From the NCBI GenBank assembly GCA_007449985.2, contig VIIQ02000595.1:1-64000 (forward strand): 64,000 nucleotides of DNA. The letters are read 5' to 3'. The position numbers and the translations under genes are program-made. The notes beneath the pieces were generated by a model. The model made no database searches and had not been told where the DNA came from. It worked only from the letters and a program-made list of their open reading frames with translations. Shown piece after piece: positions 36,239-48,300 of the stretch. Source of the stretch: Desmodesmus armatus. Its lineage: Eukaryota > Chlorophyta > Chlorophyceae > Sphaeropleales > Scenedesmaceae. The stretch's first letter is position 1. Each line of letters opens with the position of its first letter.

Positions 36239-39073
36239 GTGAGGGAGCAATTACTGCAGTGCACCAAGCAACACTGCCTGGTTGGCGCTGTGCTGTGTCT
36301 CCAGCCACGAAAACCCATTTCTTCGGTTGCCTGCTGATGCATGCTGCTGCAGGTTGCCCCAAGGCCAAGCAGCGCCGCTGCACTCCCAGAGGCCCTGACA
36401 GCTCAGATCCTGCAGCACGTGCCCCAGCAGCAGCGGCTGCAGCAGTGTGCCTTTGCTTGTAAGGCCTGGGCAACTGCTGCAGCGCTGGCTACAGTACATG
36501 TCCAGGCGCTCCAAGCAGATAGTCAGGCCATCCCAGCGTTTGAAAGCTGGCTTCAGAAGCATGCAGGACAGCTTGAAAGCCTGCAGCTAGCCTACAGCTG
36601 CCGTAACTCGGACGAGCGCTACAATTTGCAGCTGCCCTGGGCCAAGCTAGCAAAGCTGCAACGGCTGCAGCTTCAGGGGTTCAATCTGCAGCGGCCCACA
36701 GAAGATGACAGCAGCAGCACTACCCCAGCACGTGAAGGTGCTGAGGCCGGCAGCAGCAGCTTTGGGAAGGGCACAGAAACTGCTGCACCCCTGCTGCCCA
36801 GCCTGCAGCACCTGAAGCTCACGCACACCACCTTTGACAGCATCAGCAGCCTGCAGCAGCTTGCAGCAGGGGCGCCGGGGCTTACTAGCTTGAAGACCAG
36901 CTTCATCAGCTTCATGCAGCCAGTGTTTCGCAGCAGCGTTTGCTCGCGCAACTCTGAAACTGCCACGCAGCAGCTAGCAGCAGCCATTCCCAGGCTGCTG
37001 CAGCAGCTGCCGCGGCTTGCAGTGCTAGAGCTGCTCGACATACCTATGTCTGCTGCAGCTATGCAGCAGCTGGACAGCATGCAGGGGCTGCAGGAGGTGT
37101 CCCTGGAACAAGTGGACCACATGCCTGCGTACGATCTGCAGCACCTACCCAGCAGCATCACCCAGCTTGAGTTCCGCGGCAACATATACGGGGACAGGTT
37201 TCCATCCTACAGCCCCAGCCTTCCGCCACAGCTGCCGCAGCTGGCAGGCGTCCTGCAGTTGAAGCTAGATGGGTGTTACATACCGCCAACAGTGCTGGGC
37301 GCGTTCACGCGCCTGCAGTCGCTGAACCTTGACCACTGTGCGCTGCTGCCACGCAACGGCGACGAGGATGACGAAGACCGCAGTACAGAAGGCACAGCAG
37401 CGCTGCTTAGTGCGCTGGCCCAGATGGCCTGCCTGCAGGACTTGGAGCTGTCTGTAGAAGGGATTGATACCGACTTCACAGCCCCGCAGAGCTTTGCAGC
37501 GCTGACAGCTTCCACACAGCTCACACGGCTGGCTCTGTGCCCGGAGTTCGACGCCCCGATAGCGAGAGGTGCCGCGCAGTACATGTTCCCTGCAGGCAGA
37601 CAGCTTCCCCTGCTGCAGCACGTCATCTTCCACCCTTTTATTAGGGATGAGGATACAGAGGAGTTTGAAGCAGAAGAGTGGTGCATCGACGGTGCTGATG
37701 TCGGTCGCATCGCCGCCTGCTGCACGGGGCTGCAGGGGCTGCAGCTCTCGCTTGTCGTGAAGCCAGGTGAGAATGTTTGTACCACAAACTGTATCAAATG
37801 TTGGAAGAGCATCCTCAATCTGGGGTGGATAACATGGGGGGAGGTAATGATTGGCCACACGTACGGGTAGAAGGTGCTTTGCAAGCCTTAGTACCTTGGA
37901 GCCTGGATGTTTAGCCCCCTCTCGCACTGGTATGCATGTGCTGAGTTTGTTGGGCAAGGGTCAGGTGCAGCGCAGCCGCTTCACTATCTGTTGTCACCGG
38001 GTTTCCATGCTACTGGGATGGCTGGCTGGCTTGGCAGGTGTTTGCAATTACCTGCATACCTGACCTGACAAATGGGGTACATCAAGTGACAGGGCCTATG
38101 TGCAACTTCATGATCCCTTGGCTCGCTGGCTGCTGCCGACGGTGGAACATTGTCCCCAAAACCTGTGCTGACTGTTTTGTGTTGTACTGTCCTGTACTGT
38201 ACTGTATCGTACTGTTCTGGCACATCTTTTTTCTGTTGCTTACGGAGTACAGGTGCGGACCTGTCTGGGCTGCTGCAGCTGCCGGAGAGCTGCAAAAGTC
38301 TTTCGCTGAGTGGTGCCGCCTTCCCAGACGCAGCAGCATCTGTCCTGGTGCAGCTTCCGCAACTGGAGTACCTCTACGTGGGTGAGTCACCGGGCTTTAC
38401 AGATGCTGGGCTGCTGCAGCTGGCAGAACTGGACCTTGGGCGCTTGCGCACGTACGATTGCGGTCTAAGCGAGGCCGTCGGCAAGGAGGGAAGAATTGAC
38501 CTGGAATGGTCTGAGGAGGTGAGGATCACGCAAGTGCTGCGTGTGGCTGCTTGTCGCCTGTTATGCGTCACCAAGTGCATGCTTTACTGATGGACATCAG
38601 GACTGTCGTGCAGCAGGACTGTTATGCAGCAGGACTGTCGTGCAGCAAGGCCTGCTTGCTGCCTGTGCCACATGCACCTGAACATTTGCATGGAGAAATT
38701 CTCCTGTCGGTCAACACACCATGCCTTGCAGTGTTCAGGGTTCACCACAGACCTGGCCGTGCCGTTGATGGTGTTCAGCATGGTCTCACTTCTCTTGCCA
38801 CTAACGCACTTTCCGTGCTGCTGCTCTATGCCACTGCTGCTGCTGCAGGCTTCGATGCAACAGCAGGTGGAGGCGCTGTGTGACCTGAGTCCGCTGTGCG
38901 CTCCAGCCCACCTCAAGAAGCAGAAGGAGGTCAACAAGCAGCTGCAGGCAGAGATCTCTGCCCTGCGCTCGAAGCTGAGGACCAGCCAGGCACAGCTAAG
39001 GCGCAGTGAGGCACAGGTCCAGCTACTGCAGCAGCAGCGGGAGGCCGCGCAAACTGTTGGTCACCAGGGCTGA
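36236..39073 (+). CDS. F-box/LRR/coiled-coil protein, gene F
   Basis: Exons: 36236-36238 (ATG, then GTGAGG), 36353-37766, 38253-38518 and 38849-39073. Phases close to 1908 nt (635 aa). The N-terminus is LPEALTAQILQHVPQQQRL with CKAWATAAALATV, an F-box-like motif. The LRR part is the most diverged of the tandem copies, with ELLDIPMSAAAMQQLDSMQG and a charged insert near GDEDDEDRSTEG. The second LRR exon reads GADLSGLLQLPESCKSLSLS. The coiled-coil exon starts ASMQQQVEALCDLSPLCAP and lacks the LRSDN heptads. The intron at 37767-38252 contains a run of TACTG-like pentamers near 38185-38215. The function in a ubiquitin ligase is inferred from domain order. Confidence 0.82.
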
Positions 39074-41389
39074 CTTATTGCAACAGGACGTGGCTGTGAG
39101 TGTTTGATTAGTATACAAAAAGAGGGGGAAACGGTTGCTTTAGTCACTGTCTGACGTAGTGGGGACTTTGTGGTGGTAGCTGCTGGTGGTTGCATGCCAG
39201 TGCTCACATGTTGGCCCGCTGTACAAGCTTGACAGAACGGCTGCTGTGGCGGCCCACTTTGCTGCAACCCAACAGCGTTCGCTGTAGTGATGCCATACCC
39301 ATGTTGGCGGCCACAATGTTGCAGATGGCTGACTGTCAGTGCCACTCACAAAAATATTGCAGACAATCGCAATGGCTCCACTTGCAGTGCATTTGGAGCC
39401 GTTGCGGTTGTCATGCCTTGTCTGCAGTAACTTTGTGCATTGCTGCTTGGCGATCAACATTTGCAGAGGTGTACAACGTTGTGTGTTGGGTTTGTAGCTT
39501 GGGTGAGGACTTCTTGTTGACTGCACGTGGAGTTGTGTACAGTCAGCTCGGTTAGGATTTCTGATGAGACAGTGCCCGGAACCGGGGAGGTAGCAAGATT
39601 TCCTGTGGAGACACTGGGAACACATTTCTGATGTTGAGTTGCAGCATAGTTGCCGGGTGTTTGCTGGCTACTTGGCCAAGCCCACTTCACCCACCACTTC
39701 ATCCACTTGAGACAGGCCCTCCTGTGTGTTGTTGTGTTATTGCGCCTTGCCGCTGTGATGGGCAAGTGTTGTGGAAGTTATGAACCTACCGCAGCTGCTG
39801 GCAGGGTATGGCCATGCACTGCTCGCAAAAATGCAGGCAGCTGATGTCGCATGAACCTACGTCTGTGACCTCGCTACTAAGACCTTGCTACCAGCTCCTC
39901 GCCAAAGCTGCAGCTGCACGGAGCACTGCCATGATATGTGCAGGTCGGCACATTGATGTGTCATCAGTATGCAAGAGCTGGGTCCCACTCGCATCTTCTG
40001 TCACCAGTGCATTGTCACGGTTGAAATTTTACTTCCGATTGTTACAACAACAATGCAGCCAAAGCTCCCTCCTGTCACTTGACATCTAGCCACAAAGAAT
40101 TGTCTGCAGCACACACTGGCACTTTTCTGAATGTATGCCCAGCTCTCAACTGTCCCCGCACAACACAACCTTGCAAAAAACGTGCCCCTGGGCATGTGGG
40201 GGTTGGTGCAACCAACTGTGGCCTGGGCAAACTTTGCCTTGAAGGCTTGACGCCACTTATGGTACAAAACTGTGCCAGACACTCACCCAACCAGCAAGCA
40301 CGGGCACTCTCACAACGAGGGTACAACAACAAACGACAGTACAACAAAAGGACAAAACGGAAATGAGTGCAACCCCTACTGTAGTAGACGTGTTGGCCTG
40401 CCGGCTGCTGGCAGGCTCATGCCATGAGAGCCGACAGTGCCTTGGCATCCTCCACTGGAACAACCAAAGTCAAACTTGCTTTGCTGCAGGGTCGCAGCCA
40501 TGCATCTAAGCACGTGCGCCTCAGCTGCTCACTAACCAACCCTGACTCACAAGACCTGTGATGTGATGCACTCACGAAGGGATGTAGGGACCTAATACAC
40601 TCGCACAAGTGACAAGACAACAGTGGCGGTGACCAAACGCACTCTCCCTGTTGACGAGGGAACAGCGGCAAGCTCTGCTCACAGCCTGCTCAAAGAGATG
40701 ATGCGCCACCAACAAGCGCCCTCACTGAAAACATTCAGACGGGCCCGGCTGCCCAGTCCGTCACAGCAAACCACTCGTGCTCCCAAAAAGAACCAGTCGA
40801 CGGGCAATGATTTCCACTCCAGCCCTGGCTCGGCGCCCCACTCCCTGCCCTCATCACTCCGTCCCGCACTTCAATGCCCAGCAACGCAAGCATCAATCCG
40901 CCGCACTGTGCTCTCGCACCCACAGCACACACCCACAGACATACACTGACGAGCAGCCAGCAGCTTCCCAGCAGTACAGGGGCAAGCAACCCTCTCACGA
41001 CCCTCCAGCAACCGCTGCAAGCAACAATGAGCCCTCACCACACAACACCCTTGGGTTCTGGCAAACAAACAGCCTTGCCACTCACAGTTCACTGCCAGAC
41101 ACCGCTTTTCAGGACTGTTGGGCTGAGAACCAAGCGCCGTCGGGCCAGGTGCCTTAGCCATATGCCTGGAACCCCACCCTGCCTGACTTGCAACCCTTGC
41201 AACTTCAGGTTGGTGTGGTGTGGTGGTTGCAGTGCACTCACGTACATCAACACCATGCTGTCTTGCTACAGCGGGCCCCCTCCTCCACCTCCTCTCCCTC
41301 CTGCGCACAGCTCTAGTGCAAGCTGCACACACCACCACTTGTTCTAGAGGTGCACACAAGTGCACAGCTGATAAAAACAGCAGAGCAGC
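39074..41389. other. convergent intergenic region, no supported gene
   Basis: It lies between the 3' ends of gene F (+) and FLVB (-), so it should hold two 3' UTRs. No exon chain or known motif was found. The open stretches on both strands around 40623-41347 lack recognisable domains and overlap each other. Confidence 0.4.
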
Positions 41390-44300
41390 TCAGTAGTAGT
41401 TGCCGACCTTGCGCCTGTGCACTGCTGTGCGGGCGTCGCTGTTCATCACCTCCCCACCGATGACCTCCGCGTAGGTGATCCAGTGGTCGGGGGTCTCCAT
41501 GCGGCTAATGACACTGCAGCAGCAACACCGACAGCACAGCATGTTCGAGCAAGTTCATGGATTTAGGCACACTGGGCGCTGGGCAACTACTGATAGAAGT
41601 GTTCATGGTGTGGCCTGTCGCATGAGGTCGTGGCACCTGGGTTTCGTAGTCAACACGCGTGGCCAGCCGGCAAAACGCCAGGCCCTTTAGTGATCAGCAC
41701 AAGCATGACCGCTTTTGCAGGGACTGATTCACACGATCAGATGTGCATGATACTGCACACATGGGATTGTTGACAGCGCATGCAAGCTATACTAGCAGGA
41801 AACCCTGCTCACATACAAGCAGCCAACCCACAACAACAAAGTGTGGTGGGTTGTCGATGTGCCACACACGTCTTGCACCCGCAGAGCTTGACTCACGTGC
41901 ACTCCATGTAAGCAATGCCGTTGCTCAGCACGGGGCACTTGTTCTGCTCTGCAGGGAACCACTCGACACCCTGCATGTGCAATGGAAGGTGTTGCAGTGG
42001 CATGGACAGACACACAGCCTATCAGACACCAGCAGTGGGTTGTTCAAGCGCACGCAAGACTGTCCCTTGCAGAGGAGCAGAGGCACACCACACTGTTTGA
42101 CCCTACTGCTGCGGGGATGGTCAAATGATACATGATAATCATTGATGAGAGTGCTGCGGCTGCCATTGTCGTCCAGCAAGCCTGAAATACAGAGACTGTG
42201 TAGGCTGCCAGTGATAAGTGAGACCCAAACCTGAAGCACACTCACAACCTGTGCCACAGTACAGTACAGTACAGTACAGTACAGTACAGTACAGTACAGT
42301 ACAGTACAGTACAGTACAGTACAGTACTGGCCCAACCTCAGCATTAGCCCCCAAGTCAGCTGTGCGTCCTCTGCCCTCCTCACCTGGAAGCGGTCAGCAC
42401 CAGCCCCGAAGCGCGTCAGGAAGTGCTTCATGGTGGCATCTGCATCATCCTCACCCAGGCAGTTAAGCACAAAGCTGCCACCAACCTGCAGGCAGGACAC
42501 ATCTCATACAGCCAATGTAGAGACTGAATGACAAGGCCTCAGCCTGATACTTCTGCTACTACAGATCACTGTGTAGCACTTGGCACTGCACGGGCAGGTC
42601 ATCAGCCGCCACATAGCAGCAGCAATAGCACCATCAGGACAGGTTGACCTCGCAAGGCTCATGACCTCAAGGCAATAGTGTGATTCTATCAGCTGCACAT
42701 GTGGCTTTGATTATTCTGTTTTTGTATTTAGGGTACTGCCCTCCCATATGACACACCACCGCGCTCAGCGACACAGCTTGCGCAGGCTGAGGAGTCTCTT
42801 GATGCCACAGTGACAAACGTATCCGGGGTGGGCCATGTTGGTGAGACCTGCTGAGGCCACATGCATATTGTGCCTGACACACCAGCAACCGTGCAGCTGC
42901 TGCTGAGTGATGTGTCTGATTGATGGGTGTATACAAATACTAGATAGAGATCCTGACAGTGCTGCTGATAAGATGAGAGGAGGCTGCTTGCAAGTGTGTT
43001 ACGCAGGCAAGCAGCACCCTTGCTGCTACTAGCACACAGCCATGTAAAAGGCTGCACCGACAAGCAGCACCCTTGCTGCTACCAGTCCACACCCACCTGC
43101 ATCATGGACTCGATGGCCCTGTCCTTTGCCACTGCGATGGTCAGACCCAGGGGCTCAAAGGAAGCCTGGCTCACCCAGCTGGCAACCATAGCACTGCAAC
43201 ACATCAACACAGCAAACAAACCGCACACAGCAGCATGCAGACATAAGGGGTCAGGGGACCGGCGGAATATGCACTGGTGCATGTTTGCACCGACTTGGGC
43301 CCATGGTTCAACGCAGTGCCCATCACTAGGGCTGATAGCTGCGGGTAAGTGTTGGTGACAGAGACACTGCGCATGTGCCTAGAGGCAGATCCACTGCTTG
43401 GCAAGAGACAGTTGATTAGTGTCAACAGGACGAGCAAAACGAACAGCCACCCCATATTTGTGATGCAGCATGGCCTTACGTACGTGCGTGCGTCGTCCTG
43501 CTGTGCTGTCACGATGTACAGGCCGCTGCTGAGTCGCCCCATGGCCTTGGCCACGTTGGCAGGCATGGCCGCCTTCATGTGGGCGATCTTATCCTTTGTG
43601 GTGAGAGCCTGCAGGCGAGAAGGAGCCAAGCATACAAAACACAACCAGGAACATTTCAATTTTCATTCAAAAAAAGTGGGAGAACCGGTGTATGACATGA
43701 TCTTGATGTTTGCAAGCGTTGTCCTCATTACGATCGTACTTTGCCACCAGGGCTGGGTAATTACGCAGGGTCGCAACAAAGCGCCAAAGACGCTTGTAGC
43801 CCTGTTTCGCGTGTGACAAATAAGGTGCGAGCCCTGCCCCTCACCTGGGCAAGATCTGTGCCTGCCTCCTCAAACCACGGCTTCAAAGGTGCTGTCACTT
43901 GTCACGTTCCACACAACGCCCCAGTACCTACGTAGCTATTTATTGAGCTGAGTGTGCTGTGACCACTACACTCACCTGGGCCAGATCTGTGCCTGCCTCC
44001 TCAAATTGCTGGTACAGCTGTGTGGTGGGGGTCTCCTTGATGCGCAGAGCATCACCCATCAACTGCACAGGGTACACACAAGAGGGGAGGAGTGCAAGGA
44101 ACAACCCGGTCAGGACAATGGTTCATAGCACCGAGCAGCAGCTAGCAAGCCACAGCAGCAACAAGGCTGATCTTGTGGTTGCTGCCAAGCTGTTGTGCAG
44201 GTGAACGCGGGTCTCAGGCCTGTGATTGGCAGGAATGTGGCCCTTTTCAGCACCCAGGCGCCGGCTTGAGCGCGGCGTGATGCACCCTGCCTTGCCTTGC

Positions 44301-45339
44301 AGCCAGTAGTCTATGGCCGCACGCAGTCAAACCCATGCAGCGCTGTGCAGTCCGTAAACAGGTGAGGGGCGCAGGGTTGCCTGGACACCCACACCCACCA
44401 AGCTACCCACCATGTGTGAGAGGCGCAGGCCACCAGCCGTTGCAGCTAGCACTTATTGGCCACATAGAGTCATACACATGCAGCACAATGCAGCCCACTG
44501 GGCTTGTGGCACAAGCAGCCTCAGCGTACCTGGACACCCACGCCCACCAGGCTGGCCACCAGTGAGTCCACAGGCTCATCCTCACCACCATAGGACTCCG
44601 CAACAATCACCTGCGTGCACGCCACAGCACACGGCACCAAGCTAATGACAGTGCACCAATGCCATTGATATAAAGCTCACTGACAGTGCATTCAGCCGAA
44701 CTCTTGGACAACACCGACTTCCGTCTGGCTGGACCCTGCAGACCCAGGCACTGTTCAGGGTGCAGAAAATCTAACAGTGAACCACCCTACACCCGAAGAA
44801 GACCAAAGTAGCAGCACCCACCTTGGTGTTGGGCTTGATGGCGCTCAGCATTCCCGCCAACGTCTTCTGCGCCTCTGTGTTTCCTGCGGGTGGTGCCATG
44901 AGTACCAGGCCCTTGCTGCCAGCCATGATGCCAACCAACTCCTACAGCACAGCGCAGCACAGCACAGGGCAGCAGAGGGGAGCGAGTAAATGCAGCAGTG
45001 ACTGCCGTGAGTAGGGGGAGAGTGAGTGTGTGCATACCCACGTTGCTGCCAGCCATGATGCCAATCCACTCCTGCAGGACAGGGCAGCAGAGGGAGCCCC
45101 GGAGAATGGCAGTGTATATGTACAGGGACAAAGGAAGTGGATGAGTGCGTAGGTGAGTGGCGGGCCTGGCGACCAACACACACCGGATCACGTCTGTTCT
45201 GCCGCCAGAAGACTTATCTTGCTGCAACACCAGCCAGCAAGCAAGAAGGCAGGCAGGCAGCCGAGCGTGCTGCAACTGCTGGCGCGCACTGCGCAAGTTG
45301 CTGTCCGTCCGTCCGTCCCTCCATCCCTGTGTCTGTCTC

Positions 45340-45380
<41 letters not shown>

Positions 45381-48300
45381 CCGTCCGTCTGTCTCTCTGT
45401 CTCTCTGTCTCTCTGTCTCTCCGTCCGTCTCTCTGCCTGTGCGCACCTGTGGGTCCACTGACAGCACGTCCACCATCTCCGTCTTGACGCCTGCCTTGGT
45501 GATACCCTTGGCCAGCGTCTGACTCAGCCTGTCAGAGTAGCCGTAGTCGCTCGTGTACAGCACAGCAACCTGTGAGCGCAAGACACCACCCAGGTGACAC
45601 TCAGTCTCATTCTCAACATGTGACCCGTGCAAGCAGCTAGGAAGCAGCAGCTGAAGATGGCATTAGTTGTGTTGCTGCGTGCAGTACACCAGGGCAGCAG
45701 GTAAGCACACACATGGCGGGCTCAGCCTCGCCCACTTACACAGTGACGACTGTGTCTCCAACCCCACAGCACAATGCCAAACACGACGGCCCTTGGACCT
45801 GCATCCTCATGAGCTTCATCCTCAGCACACACCTGCACTTGGCCCTTCTCCACTGCCAGGCTCCATTAGTGTTGGCCTTCAGCACCGCCAGTAAGAACAG
45901 ATCCACAGCCTCACCCACCTACCCGGGAATGGCTATGATCCCCCACCCACCCCCACAAGCTTGCCAGACACAACGGCTATGGGGATCGTGTCCCAGCATC
46001 GCAACTCACCTGCACTTGGCCCTTCTCCACAGCCAGGCTCCATGTCTTGTAGTCATCCACCAGCGCCTCCACATTGTAGCGGATGATGGGCCCGTGGCCA
46101 TTGGCAATGGTGTTGTACTGCAGGTCAGACACCTGTACGGCGCGGGGGGGGGGGGGGGGCAAACAAAGAAAATGGCAAAGAACAGTATGATTGGTCTCAC
46201 AGCATCCCAGCCATTGCCTTTGTGTGTGTACAGTTGTTGTGCAATGTTCTGGTGAGCATTGACAAAAGGCTGCCCTCCACCCTGGACCACAGGCAGCACA
46301 GCCCCCAAGCACTGCAGCAGTGACTAAGCGTGCACTTGGGTCTTGTCAATGAGTGCTCATTCAGGACCATAAGCAAGCAATCAAGGACAGTGAGCATGTG
46401 CAGCCCAAGAAACCATCACACAGCTGGTTTCCCAATGGCATAAGATCTCTCCAACTGGCATCATGTCCGTTTCCGACAGCGTACCTTGCGCAGGGCAGTG
46501 ACCACTGACTTGGCATTTGGCTTCATCAAGCAGTCGTAGTAGAACCTGCGCACCAAGATCACACAGGAGGGTTGGTAGCACATGTGAGGCACTCTGGGTT
46601 CCCAGACGGTCTTAATGAGACTGCCAGTGCAACATAGGGCATCAGGAAACTGCCTGTCAATGCATAGCAACGCACATGTGTGGGGATTTGGTGAAAGCAT
46701 CCGGAACCTGTCCCTGCCATTAAGTAGCACATGCCATCACACACTGGGTGTGCCCAGGCGCGCGAGTCTCTAGTGCCGCGCACACCCACACATAACGAAC
46801 CAACTGTGTCTACACAATGTCACACCAGGGCCGCAAGTATGCAACTGTAACCATCCTGTAATCAACACATGCGCACACGTGTGCTGGTGTGTGCGCGTGC
46901 ACCCACAGCAGCGCCTACCTGTAGTGGGGCATCATGGCGCCCACGTTGGTGTCAAAGGGATCCTCAGTACAGTAGTGCAGGCCGAATGCGTCACAGGTGT
47001 ACATCACACCTGCAGGAAAACGGCAAGAGAAAGGCGGGACGGTGAGGAGGCAGGTCAGGGCAGCAGTTAAAGGTCCCATGCGGCACGTCACGTTGCTGGA
47101 ACACGGCATGGTCACTTGCTTGAAGGACTAACAAGAAAGTGGAATGTGCTGGCCCCTGCGTTCTAAGTGTTGGTCAACCAATTGCCAAGTCCCAAGTCAT
47201 ACAAATGCCAGCGCAAGCAGCCATGTCGGCAGAACTCGAGCCATGCATAATGCCCTCTATGTAAAGTTTGTGTACACATACTCAGCATGGGCCTCAGGTG
47301 TGCGTTGACACATGAGCTGCATCCAGCGGGTAAATGTCTTGATGACCTGTCGCAATGTTGACAGGCTAGTCTGTGTGTGGGGCATGACTCTCACCTGTTG
47401 CGTGGTCAAAGGAGAACATGGTGTCAGGCCAGTGGAGGTTTGGTGCCATCACAAACTCCATCACATGGCCGCCACCAAGGTCCACCTTGTCTCCTCCCTT
47501 CACAGCCTGCTGCTTGAACTCCCTGTGACATATGTGGGGAGCATTCAGCACGCAGCACACAGCACACCGATTTGACGTGAGCTGTAGGCGTGTGGTTGCC
47601 ATGCTTGCAGCTCAACACAGCATCACCACATCCTGGAACAAACGTAGTGGTTCCTGGTCAAAGACAGGACACCCTACACCAAATGCATGCTTACAACAGC
47701 CCAACACCGTGGGAGGCGCAGAGTGATGTTGCTGACGTTTGTCACACATGACCGCAATGTACATATACATAATGCATGCGCCCATGCACAAGCAATGCAG
47801 TCTGCCCAACTGTTGGGCTGTACGGCGAGTCGAGTGCCCCCTACCCCCACCATTTTCCATTCAGGGAACATTCAGGGAACATTCAGGGGGGGGACCCCAC
47901 CGGCTGGCCACACACAACAGCCAGCCGGCCACTTCCTGAGGCTACACACAACAGCCGAGTGCCATTCCAGTCCATCCCTGCGGGGGACTTACAGTCATGT
48001 CCGTCTTACCTGTTTGTGAGGCCGGACAGGAAGTTGAGGGCCACCTTGCTGGCCACCACTGTGGCCTCGGGGTACAGGTCCAGCACAGCAGGCACCAGGT
48101 AGCTGTGATCGGGCTCAGTGTGGGAGACCTGCAGGAGCAGCACAGCACGGCAGCAGGATGAAAGGGGTGAGCAATGGGGTTACTAGGCTAACTTGGTGAA
48201 GCAGCTGGCTGGGGCAGGCCGTGGCATCAACTATGTGCTGGTGCGTGATGCTGGGGCCTTGTTGTGTCACACTGCATGCTGTTGCAACAGGCTGCTGCGC

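Noticed and set aside
42139..42354. Tyr/Cys/Leu repeat protein (VLYCT repeats)
   Set aside because: It is a translation of the ACAGT pentamer microsatellite in FLVB intron 15.
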